Shown: piece by piece, positions 36,945 to 44,510 of the stretch
Numbering within the stretch: position 1 is the first letter of the stretch
Layout of the letters: each line of letters begins with the position of its first letter
Origin: Methylobacterium planeticum
GTDB lineage: Bacteria; Pseudomonadota; Alphaproteobacteria; Rhizobiales; Beijerinckiaceae
DNA: 64,000 nt
Reading direction: 5' to 3'
NCBI RefSeq assembly: GCF_008806345.1
Contig: NZ_VZZJ01000006.1
Span: 217,925-281,924, forward strand
Program-made: the position numbers and the translations under genes
The notes under the pieces: model-generated
Seen by the model: the letters and a program-made list of their open reading frames with translations, nothing else
What the model was told of the DNA's origin: nothing
Databases searched by the model: none

Positions 36945-37502
36945 ATGGCAACCAAGCAAAAGACCTTGCACGACGCGTTCTATGAGACGCTGAAGGACGT
37001 GTACTACGCGGAAAAACAGTCAGTGAAAGCGCTTAAGAAGTCGGCCAAGGCAGCGGAGCACGACGAGTTGCGGCAAGCCTTCGAGACCCATGCCGAGGAG
37101 AGCGCGGCGCAGGTCGAGCGCTTGCAGGAGGTGTTCGAGCTGGTTGGAAAGCCCGCGCGGGCGAAGACCTGCGAGGCGATGCAGGGCATCACCAGCGAGA
37201 TGGAAGAGGATCTCGAGGATTTTGCCGACAGCCCGGCGGCTGATGCGGTTCTCGCGGCCTGCGCCCAGGCCGTCGAGCATTATGAGATTGCCCGCTACGG
37301 CACGCTGAAGACCTGGGCGACGCAGCTCGGATACGCCGATGCCGCCAAGCTCCTCGATCAGACCCTTCAGGAGGAGAAGAAGGCCGATGCGCTCCTGACG
37401 CAGATTGCCGAACGCATCAATCTCTCGGGTGATGAGGGCGCGGACGCGGATGCGAACACTGGTGCCAAGGCCAAAGGCAGCGCGAAACCCCGGGCCGCCT
37501 GA
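36945..37502 (+). CDS. DUF892 ferritin-like stress protein (YciE-type)
   Basis: The 185-residue protein is a four-helix ferritin-like protein: ATKQKTLHDAFYETLKDVYYAEKQ, AFETHAEESAAQVERL, and YEIARYGTLKTWATQLG supply the Glu/His ligands typical of the DUF892 diiron site. The C-terminal tail (GADADANTGAKAKGSAKPRAA) is low complexity. Members are induced by osmotic, heat and oxidative stress. Start ATG 36945 is used; ATG 36930 adds five residues. A DUF2171 gene follows 26 bases later, probably in the same transcript. Confidence 0.85.
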   Translation: MATKQKTLHDAFYETLKDVYYAEKQSVKALKKSAKAAEHDELRQAFETHAEESAAQVERLQEVFELVGKPARAKTCEAMQGITSEMEEDLEDFADSPAADAVLAACAQAVEHYEIARYGTLKTWATQLGYADAAKLLDQTLQEEKKADALLTQIAERINLSGDEGADADANTGAKAKGSAKPRAA

Positions 37503-37528
37503 GGGGGTTCAGTAGGGTCGAGCTCAGC

Positions 37529-37750
37529 ATGATTCAGGAGCAGATGCCGGTCGTCGGATCCGACGGGGGGCATGTCGGTACGGTGGATCATCTCGAGGAT
37601 CAACGCATCAAGCCGACCAAGACCGACCCGGACGCGCAGGGCCGTCACCATTGTCTTCACGTCGACTCGATCGCGGCAATTGCCGATGGAGTGGTCCGCC
37701 TGAACCTAACCGCCCCCGAGGCGGAGGACGAGGAGGCTGTCGCCCACTGA
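37529..37750 (+). CDS. DUF2171 stress-associated small protein
   Basis: The 73-residue protein has MIQEQMPVVGSDGGHVGTVDHLEDQ and HHCLHVDSIAAIADGVVRLN, a PRC-barrel-like beta fold of the DUF2171 family. These small proteins commonly follow DUF892 genes. A role in a stress-related protein complex is inferred from linkage only. A good hairpin lies 25 bases after the stop. Confidence 0.78.
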   Translation: MIQEQMPVVGSDGGHVGTVDHLEDQRIKPTKTDPDAQGRHHCLHVDSIAAIADGVVRLNLTAPEAEDEEAVAH

Positions 37751-37775
37751 GACGACGATCACTCATGGGTTCAAG

Positions 37776-37801
37776 GAGGGGCCGCCCGCGGGTGGCCCCT
37801 C
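37776..37801. terminator. Hairpin terminator after DUF2171 gene
   Basis: GAGGGGCC (37776-37783) pairs perfectly with GGCCCCTC (37794-37801) around a ten-base loop that itself contains CCCGCGGG. It lies just downstream of the DUF2171 stop, in the convergent space toward nsrR. Confidence 0.65.
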
Positions 37802-37949
37802 TCACATCGAGCAGGCATGGCCGGGACATCGCATTGCGGAAAGACGCGGCACCCAGGCACCCGATCCGCAGCATCCACGCCGAGAGGGCGTTCCGGTCGC
37901 GCGCTTCGATCTGGCGATCAGGGTTAGGCAGCGACCCGGCCTCGGCGAT

Positions 37950-38420
37950 TCAGACGTGTTCCGGCAAGCTGCGTCCTCCAGGCGACAGCGGGATCCCGAG
38001 GAGCTGCGCGATCTCCGGACCCGCGTCGTCGCCGAGGAGATCCGCGAGCGTGTAGCGATCGAGCACTGCGAGGAAAGCCGCCAGCGCCTCGCCGAGGACG
38101 TGCTTGAGCCGACACGGCGCCGTGATCGCGCAGGCGCCGGTCGCGAAGCACTCGACCAGAGCCAGATCGTCCTCCGTCTGGCGCACCACGGCGCCGACCA
38201 CGATCTCCCCGGGCGGTTTGCCGAGGCGAAGGCCACCACCGCGTCCCCGGCTCGTTCTCACCAGGCCGAGGCGTCCGAGCTGATGCACCACCTTCGTCAG
38301 ATGATTTTCAGAGATGCCGTAGGCGCGCGCGATCTGCGCGATCGAGCTCTGCTGCGGCTCGTGGAGACCGAGATAGATCAGCGTGCGGAGGGCGTAGTCC
38401 GTGTAGCGGGTCAGGCGCAT
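37950..38420 (-). CDS. nsrR: Rrf2-family NO-sensing repressor NsrR
   Basis: The 156-residue protein has the Rrf2 winged helix-turn-helix (MRLTRYTDYALRTLIYLG; IAQIARAYGISENHLTKVVHQL) and the three conserved cysteines of NsrR in ECFATGACAITAPCRL, which bind a [4Fe-4S] or [2Fe-2S] cluster destroyed by NO. It represses hmp and related NO-response genes. The ATG at 38420 gives the universal Rrf2 start; the frame upstream is not similar. Its divergent neighbour is only a 3' remnant of hmp (38501-38719), while the operator-like repeat between them (38454-38476) is kept. Confidence 0.9.
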   Translation of the reverse strand: MRLTRYTDYALRTLIYLGLHEPQQSSIAQIARAYGISENHLTKVVHQLGRLGLVRTSRGRGGGLRLGKPPGEIVVGAVVRQTEDDLALVECFATGACAITAPCRLKHVLGEALAAFLAVLDRYTLADLLGDDAGPEIAQLLGIPLSPGGRSLPEHV

Positions 38421-38453
38421 CGGCGATCCGGGCGACGTTCGAAGCGAGATCTG

Positions 38454-38476
38454 AAGATATACGCGAGTTGCACCTT
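38454..38476. promoter_or_regulatory. NsrR operator-like sequence
   Basis: On the minus strand AAGGTGCAACT-C-GCGTATATCTT has the 11-1-11 arrangement of the NsrR consensus (AAGATGCATTT-N-AAATGCATCTT), with 8 of 11 and 6 of 11 matches in the two arms. It starts 34 bases upstream of nsrR and reaches the edge of the hmp remnant. Autoregulation of nsrR is the likely function left. Confidence 0.45.
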
Positions 38477-38500
38477 TGCGACGAGCCACATAGAAGATGC

Positions 38501-38719
38501 GACGTCGATGCCGAAGGCCGGATCACCGCGGAATGGTTGGCGGCACAGACGCCCCGCGACGCAGCGACCTACTATCTTTGCGGCCCGAAGCCGTTCCTCG
38601 GCGCACTCGTCCCTGGATTTCTGCGCCACGGCGTGCCGGCCGAGCGAATCCGCTTCGAGTTCCTCGGCCCGGCCGACGCGTTGATCGAGGACGACAGGCA
38701 GGCTGCCTGCACCCCCTGA
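38501..38719 (+). pseudogene. hmp: 3' remnant of flavohaemoprotein gene (NO dioxygenase)
   Basis: The reading frame DVDAEGRITAEWLAAQTP, then DAATYYLCGPKPFLGALVPG and GVPAERIRFEFLGPADALI matches the C-terminal end of the FAD/NAD(P)-binding domain of Hmp: the YYLCGP motif is the NAD(P)H-ferredoxin reductase signature. About 72 codons remain from a gene of about 400. The haem globin domain and FAD domain are gone, and no start is present at the break. This follows directly on the NsrR operator, so a deletion removed the rest of the gene. The stop is intact. It cannot encode a working NO dioxygenase. Confidence 0.82.
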
Positions 38720-38766
38720 TGCGCCGCTCCAGATCGCAGCGGCGCCCCGACGCGAGGAGAACCCGC

Positions 38767-39192
38767 ATGCCCATCGCCCGCATCGTCGCGGACGCCATCC
38801 TGGCCGCGTCCGCCGACGCGGTGATCGCCTCCGACAGCGACGGCACCATCTGCGTCTGGAATCCCGGTGCCGAGCGCATCTTCGGCTATAGCGAGGCCGA
38901 GGCTCTCGGTCAGTCCCTCGACATCATCACGCCCGAGCGCCTGCGGGCGCGGCATTGGGACGGCTATCGCAAGACCATGGCGACCGGAGAGAGCCGCTAC
39001 GGCGAAGGCGCTCTCCTGTCCGTCCCCGGCATCTGCAAGGATGGGCGCCAGATCTCGCTCGAATTCACCATCGTTCCGCTCAAGGATGAGCAGGGCACCA
39101 TGACCGGAGTGGTCGCAGTCATGCGCGACGTGACCGTGCGATTCGCCGAGATGAAGGCCCTGCGCCAGCAACTGGCGAACCGCTCAGGCTAG
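38767..39192 (+). CDS. Stand-alone PAS domain protein
   Basis: The 141-residue protein is one PAS domain: ILAASADAVIASDSDGTICVWNPGAERIFGYSEAEALGQSL, then KDGRQISLEFTIVPLKDEQGTMTGVVAVMRDVT (the PAC end). No output domain follows. Such PAS proteins occur beside hmp in several alphaproteobacteria and may act as a sensor partner of the NO response. GAGGAGA precedes ATG 38767. It lies 47 bases after the hmp remnant and is intact, so its original co-expression with hmp has probably been lost or altered. Confidence 0.82.
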   Translation: MPIARIVADAILAASADAVIASDSDGTICVWNPGAERIFGYSEAEALGQSLDIITPERLRARHWDGYRKTMATGESRYGEGALLSVPGICKDGRQISLEFTIVPLKDEQGTMTGVVAVMRDVTVRFAEMKALRQQLANRSG

Positions 39193-39346
39193 CCGGGAGC
39201 GCCGAGCCGTCCGCGCTCTCGTCAGGACGCTGCTTCCGGCACTGGCTTCGGTGCGTTGAGACTGGCATCGAGATCGGGCTCCGCTCCTGGCGTATCCTTC
39301 GCGATGCGTGTCGGGCCGGCAGAGCGAAGTCCGAGGCAGCTGAATC

Positions 39347-40072
39347 ATGCGCATCCTCCTGATCAATCCGAATACGAGCGAGAGCGTCACCGACCTGGTG
39401 ACAGGGCATGTGCGGCGCATCGCGGGCGGGAGTGCGGCGTTCGAGCCGGTCACCGCCCGGTTCGGGGCGCGCTACATCGCGAGCCGCGCGGCCCTCACGA
39501 TCGCGGGGCATGCTGCCCTCGAATGCCTTGCCGAGCATGCGAATGGCCACGATGCCGTCTTTCTCGCCTGCTTCGGCGATCCGGGCCTGTCCGCCTTGCA
39601 GGAGGTCTCGGCGGTGCCGGTCGTCGGCATGGTCGAGGCCTCCTGCCGAGCGGCGGCCGCCGGCGATCGACGCTTCGGCATCGTCACCGGCGGCGCCCTG
39701 TGGCAGCCGATCCTCGGCGAAATCGTCGCGACACTCGGGCTCTCGGAGCAATTTGCCGGGGTGAGAACGATCACGCAGACCGGGGGAGAGATCGCCCGCG
39801 ACCCCGAAGCCGCCCTGACCCACCTCGCCGCCGCCTGTTGCGCCTGCGCGGTGGAGACCGGGGCGGAGACCGTCATCCTCGGTGGTGCGGCGCTCGCGGG
39901 AATGGTGGAGCGCATCCAGCCCGCGGTTCCGGTGCCGGTGATCTGCTCGGTCGAGGCAGGCACGCGCGCGGTGATCGCGGCCGCCTCCCGGATCGAGCCG
40001 CCACCGCCCCGGATCATCGTCGAAACCGCTGGACTGTCGGGCCCGTTGTCGCGGATGCTCGGTGGTGCGTGA
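39347..40072 (+). CDS. Asp/Glu/hydantoin racemase family protein
   Basis: The 241-residue protein begins MRILLINPNTSESVTDLV, typical of hydantoin racemases. The two catalytic cysteines are in FLACFGDPGL (about residue 82) and in the second half, in the TVILGGAALAGMVERI region, where the expected Cys is a Gly, so activity should be checked. A Cys is nearby in AACCACAVETG. It racemises amino-acid-like or hydantoin substrates. It precedes the polyamine-type ABC importer. Its stop lies inside a 24-bp perfect inverted repeat. Confidence 0.82.
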   Translation: MRILLINPNTSESVTDLVTGHVRRIAGGSAAFEPVTARFGARYIASRAALTIAGHAALECLAEHANGHDAVFLACFGDPGLSALQEVSAVPVVGMVEASCRAAAAGDRRFGIVTGGALWQPILGEIVATLGLSEQFAGVRTITQTGGEIARDPEAALTHLAAACCACAVETGAETVILGGAALAGMVERIQPAVPVPVICSVEAGTRAVIAAASRIEPPPPRIIVETAGLSGPLSRMLGGA

Positions 40073-40120
40073 CGCGTGCATCCGGGCTCGGACCGACCGA
40101 GCCCGGATGCACGCGTCACG
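40068..40120. repeat. Perfect 24-bp inverted repeat overlapping the racemase stop
   Basis: CGTGACGCGTGCATCC... (40068-40091) has an exact reverse complement at 40097-40120, with a loop of five bases (ACCGA). The racemase TGA (40070-40072) falls inside the left arm. An RNA hairpin with a 24-bp stem would form, suitable as a terminator or transcript-end stabiliser, although no U-tract follows. The length and perfection are unusual; it might instead be a trace of a palindromic repeat family. Confidence 0.75.
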
Positions 40121-40229
40121 CGGCGGCCCCGATGCCGGCTGCCCCGAAGATGCCTCGCCGGAGGCAGAAACGCCGCAGTGGCCAAGGTTCTGGCCCGCCC
40201 CTTGCTCGCGAGAGCGCAGGGAGCACCGC

Positions 40230-41225
40230 ATGGATGTCGAGCTGATCCGTCTGACCAAGCGCTACGGCGAAACCCTCGCCGTGGACGCGATCGATCTGAA
40301 GATCCCGTCCGGGGCCTATTGCTGCCTCCTGGGGCCGTCCGGCTGCGGCAAAACCACGACGCTGCGGATGATCGGCGGGCATGAGGCCGTGTCGAGTGGC
40401 GATGTCGTGATCGGGCCGTATTCCGTTGGCGACGCACCGCCTGCCGAGCGCGGCACCGCGATGATGTTCCAGAGCTACGCGCTCTTCCCGCACTTGAACT
40501 GCCGGGACAACGTCGCCTTCAGCCTGAAGATGCGCGGGATCGCCAAGGCCGAGCGGCAGGCCAAGGCTATGAAGATGTTGAGCCTCGTGCAGATGGAGCA
40601 TCTGGCCGAACGCCTGCCCGCCCAGCTCTCCGGCGGCCAGCAGCAGCGCGTGGCGCTTGCCCGCGCCCTGGTCACGGGCCCGAAGGTCCTCCTCCTCGAT
40701 GAGCCGCTCTCCGCCCTCGATCCGTTCCTGCGCGTCCGGATGCGGGTCGAACTGAAGCGGATCCAGGCGGAACTCGGTCTCACCTTCATCCACGTCACGC
40801 ACAGTCAGGAGGAGGCGATGGCCCTCTCCGACCTCGTCGTGGTGATGAAGGGTGGACGGATCGAGCAGGCCGCCGATCCGCGCACGGTGTTCGAGCGCCC
40901 GGCGACCGCGTTCGTCGCGCGCTTCATCGGCGGTCACAACGTGATCGGCCTCCCCGAAGGCCCCATCGCGGTCCGCACCGACCGGATGCGCCTCGGTGAG
41001 GATGCCGGCGAGGGGGCTCGTCCGGCGCGGGTGGTCGCGGTCGAGTACCAGGGGACCAGCGTCTTGGTCGGCCTCGATGCCGATGGGATCGAGAGGCCGG
41101 CCGACGGTTCCTCGGCACTCACCGCGGTGCTGAGCGATCACGCTTTCGCCGCGCGCCCGCTCGCCCTCGGCGATACCGTCCCGGTCGGCTGGGACGAGGC
41201 CGCCGCACACCGGCTCGATGCCTGA
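40230..41225 (+). CDS. Polyamine-type ABC transporter ATPase (PotA-like)
   Basis: The 331-residue ATPase has Walker A GPSGCGKT, signature [15 protein letters not shown], Walker [12 protein letters not shown] and the switch His in [20 protein letters not shown]. The C-terminal TOBE domain (about residues 235-331) is present. It energises uptake of a spermidine/putrescine-like or small organic ligand with the next three genes. ATG 40230 gives the usual N-terminus ([14 protein letters not shown]). Confidence 0.9.
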   Translation: MDVELIRLTKRYGETLAVDAIDLKIPSGAYCCLLGPSGCGKTTTLRMIGGHEAVSSGDVVIGPYSVGDAPPAERGTAMMFQSYALFPHLNCRDNVAFSLKMRGIAKAERQAKAMKMLSLVQMEHLAERLPAQLSGGQQQRVALARALVTGPKVLLLDEPLSALDPFLRVRMRVELKRIQAELGLTFIHVTHSQEEAMALSDLVVVMKGGRIEQAADPRTVFERPATAFVARFIGGHNVIGLPEGPIAVRTDRMRLGEDAGEGARPARVVAVEYQGTSVLVGLDADGIERPADGSSALTAVLSDHAFAARPLALGDTVPVGWDEAAAHRLDA

Positions 41226-41267
41226 CATCAAACCTTTCGCGCAGAACAAGCCAGGGGAAACACCCGC

Positions 41268-42533
41268 ATGAGCGAGATCACCACACCGAACCGGCGCACC
41301 TTCCTGAAGGGGGCCGGACTGGCGCTCGGCGCCGGGCCGATCACCGGATTTCCGGCGATCCACGCGGCGGAGCCCGTGACGCTCCGCTACCTCGGAACGG
41401 CCGTGAACCAATCGGCCGAGATCGCTCGGAAGGTGAAGGAGGATCTCGGCATCACCATCGAATACATCCCGGTGGTCACCGACGAGGTGACCAAGCGCGT
41501 GGTGACGCAGCCGAACTCGTTCGATCTGGTCGACACCGAGTTCTTCAGCCTGAAGAAGATCATTCCCTCGGGCAATATCCTCGGCATGGATGCCAAGCGC
41601 ATCAAGCTCGCCGACAAGATCACCAGCGTGTTCACCAAGGGCGAGGTCGCCGGCAAGACGATCGGAGACCAGGGCACGGCGCCGAAGAAGGTCTTCTACC
41701 TGGAGGGCCAGACTGGAAAGACCTTCGCGAGTTCCACCACCGAGTGGATCACCCTGATCCCCACGACTTACAACGCCGACACCCTCGGCATCCGTCCCGA
41801 CCTGATCAAACGGCCGATCGGGAGTTGGAAGGAACTGCTGAACCCCGAGTTCAAGGGACGCGCGTCGATCCTCAACATCCCGTCGATCGGCATCATGGAC
41901 GCCGCGATGGTGGTGGAGGCGACGGGCGACTACACCTACGGCGACAAGGGAAACATGACGAAGGCGGAAATCGACCGCACCATCAAACTCCTCATCGAGG
42001 CCAAGCGCGCGGGACAGTTTCGGGCCTTCTGGCAGGACTTCAACGAGTCCGTGAACCTGATGGCGTCCGGCGAGACCGTGATCCAGTCGATGTGGTCGCC
42101 CGCCGTCACCAAGGTCCGCTCGCAGGGGGTGCCCTGCGTCTACCAGCCGTTGAAGGAGGGCTACCGCGCCTGGGCCTCGGGCTTCGGCCTGCCGAAGACG
42201 CTGAGCGGGCGCAAGCTCGATGCCGCCTACGACTTCGTCAACTGGTTCCTCTCGGGCTGGGCCGGAGCTTACCTCAACCGGCAGGGCTACTACTCCGCGG
42301 TGCTGGAGACCGCCAAGGCGCATATGGAACCCTACGAGTGGGCCTACTGGATGGAGGGCAAGGCGGCCGAGAAGGACATCAAGGGTCCGGACGGCTCGGT
42401 CCTCGAGAAGGCCGGCGCAACGCGCGACGGCGGTTCCTTCGAGGCGCGCATGGGCTCGGTCGCCTGCTGGAACGCGGTGATGGACGAGAACACCTACATG
42501 GTCCGCAAGTGGAACGAGTTCATCGCCGCGTGA
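41268..42533 (+). CDS. Periplasmic substrate-binding protein with Tat signal (PotD-like)
   Basis: The 421-residue protein starts with a twin-arginine signal: NRRTFLKGAGLALGAGP. The mature part is a family-1 (PotD/PotF-like) solute receptor with AIHAAEPVTLRYLGTAVNQSAEIARK. Tat export suggests the protein folds before transport. Its ligand is unknown; the surrounding racemase and hydantoinase suggest an amide- or hydantoin-like compound. It lies 42 bases after the ATPase gene. Confidence 0.88.
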   Translation: MSEITTPNRRTFLKGAGLALGAGPITGFPAIHAAEPVTLRYLGTAVNQSAEIARKVKEDLGITIEYIPVVTDEVTKRVVTQPNSFDLVDTEFFSLKKIIPSGNILGMDAKRIKLADKITSVFTKGEVAGKTIGDQGTAPKKVFYLEGQTGKTFASSTTEWITLIPTTYNADTLGIRPDLIKRPIGSWKELLNPEFKGRASILNIPSIGIMDAAMVVEATGDYTYGDKGNMTKAEIDRTIKLLIEAKRAGQFRAFWQDFNESVNLMASGETVIQSMWSPAVTKVRSQGVPCVYQPLKEGYRAWASGFGLPKTLSGRKLDAAYDFVNWFLSGWAGAYLNRQGYYSAVLETAKAHMEPYEWAYWMEGKAAEKDIKGPDGSVLEKAGATRDGGSFEARMGSVACWNAVMDENTYMVRKWNEFIAA

Positions 42534-42633
42534 GCGCGGCACCGCATCGCCGCGCCTGCCACGCGCGACGCGACTGGGCGCCAAGTCGCGGCGCTCGGGT
42601 CCTGTGCCTCTGTGCAGCGCCGGGGAGAGCCCG

Positions 42634-43575
42634 ATGACCGAGATCGTCCTGCCCGCGCCAGCGCTCGCCGCCGACAAGCCGCGGACCAGCCTCAATGCGG
42701 GCGAGCGGCGGCGGCGGCGCCTGACCTACCTGCAGGCGGCGCCGATGGCGCTCGTGTTCCTGATCTTCCTCGCGATCCCATTGCTGCTGACCTTGATGGT
42801 CAGCTTCTGGGAATACAACGAGTACGAGATCGTGCCGGCCTTCACGCTGCAGAACTACCGCGACGTCTTCGAGGGCTGCCTCAACGGCAGCGATCTCTGC
42901 ACCACGGTGCGGACCTACCTGTCGACGCTGAAGTTCTGTGCGCTGACCTGGGTCTGCACCCTGCTGATCGGCTTCACGGTGGCCTACTTTCTGGCATTCC
43001 ACGTCCGCTCGCGCACGACCCAGACGGTGCTGTTCCTGATCTGCACGATCCCGTTCTGGACCTCGAACGTGATCCGGATGATCTCGTGGATCCCCCTCCT
43101 CGGACGCAACGGGCTCGTCAACGACACGCTGCAGAGCCTTGGCCTGACCAAATCTCCAATCGAGGGGCTGCTCTACTCGAACTTCTCCGTCACGCTCGCC
43201 TTCGTGCACCTCTACACCGTCTTCATGATCGTGCCGATCTTCAACAGCATGGCACGGATCGACCGTGCGCTGATCGAGGCCTCCTACGACGCGGGTGCCA
43301 CGGGCTGGCAGACGCTGGCGAACGTGGTCATTCCCCTCTGCAAACCGGGCATCGCCATCGGGTCGATCTTCGTCGTCACCCTCGTGATGGGCGATTTCGT
43401 GACCGTCGGCGTCATGGGCGGGCAGCAGATCGCCTCGGTCGGCAAGGTCATCCAGGTTCAGATGTCGTATCTGCAGTTCCCGGCCGCCGCGGCCAACGCG
43501 ATGGTGCTGCTCGGCGCGGTGATGCTGATGATCCTCGGCCTGACCCGCATCATCGACCTGCGCCGGGAGCTGTGA
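42634..43575 (+). CDS. Polyamine-type ABC transporter permease (PotB-like)
   Basis: The 313-residue inner-membrane protein has six membrane segments; the first follows a charged N-terminus (GERRRRRLTYLQAAPMALVFLIFLAIPLLLTLMV). The EAA loop ALIEASYDAGATGWQTLANVVIPLCKPG is clear. GGGGAGAG lies before ATG 42634. It pairs with the next permease, whose GTG start follows by four bases. Confidence 0.9.
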   Translation: MTEIVLPAPALAADKPRTSLNAGERRRRRLTYLQAAPMALVFLIFLAIPLLLTLMVSFWEYNEYEIVPAFTLQNYRDVFEGCLNGSDLCTTVRTYLSTLKFCALTWVCTLLIGFTVAYFLAFHVRSRTTQTVLFLICTIPFWTSNVIRMISWIPLLGRNGLVNDTLQSLGLTKSPIEGLLYSNFSVTLAFVHLYTVFMIVPIFNSMARIDRALIEASYDAGATGWQTLANVVIPLCKPGIAIGSIFVVTLVMGDFVTVGVMGGQQIASVGKVIQVQMSYLQFPAAAANAMVLLGAVMLMILGLTRIIDLRREL

Positions 43576-43579
43576 GCGC

Positions 43580-44470
43580 GTGAGCGACCGTCCCCGTACC
43601 CTCTCGTTCTACCTTCTGGCAGCGTTCTTCGCGCTGTTCGTGCTGTTCCTCTACGGCCCGACATTGACGATCCTCGTGCTCAGCTTCCAGGGGCCGCAGG
43701 GCGGCCTGACCTTCCCGCTGAACGGGGTCTCGACGCACTGGTTCTCGCGCCTCTGGGCCGGCGTCGGCGTGGTCGACATCTGGGCTGCCTTCGGGCGATC
43801 CCTCCGGCTCGGCCTCGTTGCCATGGCGCTGACGGTGTTGCTCGCCTTCTTCGCGGGCCTTGCCTTCCGCAAGGGTTTTCGGGGCTCCAACCTCCTGTTC
43901 ACTCTCGCGGTCGCGAGCCTGATCGTGCCCTCGATCGTCGTCTCCCTCGGCATCGGCCTGGAGTTCCGGGTGATCGACGACGGCATCAAGGCGCTCGCCA
44001 CAGCGACGGGCTGGCCGTTTCTCCAGGACCACGGCACCGCGATGGGGCTCTACACCTCGGCCCTCGGCGCGCACTTGACCTGGACGCTGCCCTTCGGCCT
44101 CCTGATCATGTTCGCGGTCTTCAACCGCTTCGACCCGGCCTATGAGGAGGCGGCGCGTGATCTCGGCGCCACCGGTGCGCAGACGCTCACCCACGTCGTG
44201 GTGCCGATCCTCGCGCCCTCCCTTGTCGGCGTCGCCCTGTTCGGCTTCACCCTCTCCTTCGACGAGCTGGCGCGGACCAGCCAGGCGATCGGGGGACGCA
44301 ACACCCTGCCGCTGGAGCTCCAGGGCCTGACCACGACCGTGACGACGCCGGAGATCTACGCCCTCGGCACGCTGACGACCGCCGTCTCGGCCGTCGTCAT
44401 CGCCTCCGCCCTCTGCACCGTGCTCTGGCTTCAGCGCCGCCGGGCGCGCCGCGGACCGCTCAAGCTCTGA
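43580..44470 (+). CDS. Polyamine-type ABC transporter permease (PotC-like)
   Basis: The 296-residue membrane protein has six hydrophobic helices and the EAA loop PAYEEAARDLGATGAQTLTHVVVPILAPS. The start codon is GTG. It completes the ATPase-receptor-permease-permease set. The dihydropyrimidinase gene is convergent, 40 bases away. Confidence 0.9.
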   Translation: MSDRPRTLSFYLLAAFFALFVLFLYGPTLTILVLSFQGPQGGLTFPLNGVSTHWFSRLWAGVGVVDIWAAFGRSLRLGLVAMALTVLLAFFAGLAFRKGFRGSNLLFTLAVASLIVPSIVVSLGIGLEFRVIDDGIKALATATGWPFLQDHGTAMGLYTSALGAHLTWTLPFGLLIMFAVFNRFDPAYEEAARDLGATGAQTLTHVVVPILAPSLVGVALFGFTLSFDELARTSQAIGGRNTLPLELQGLTTTVTTPEIYALGTLTTAVSAVVIASALCTVLWLQRRRARRGPLKL

Positions 44471-44510
44471 CGGCCCTTCGCCCGGCTCGCCCGTGACGCT
44501 GTGGGCTCTC

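Noticed and set aside
40116..42695. Long open frame antisense to the PotA/PotD-like genes
   Set aside because: It is the antisense image of an operon with clear domain signatures.
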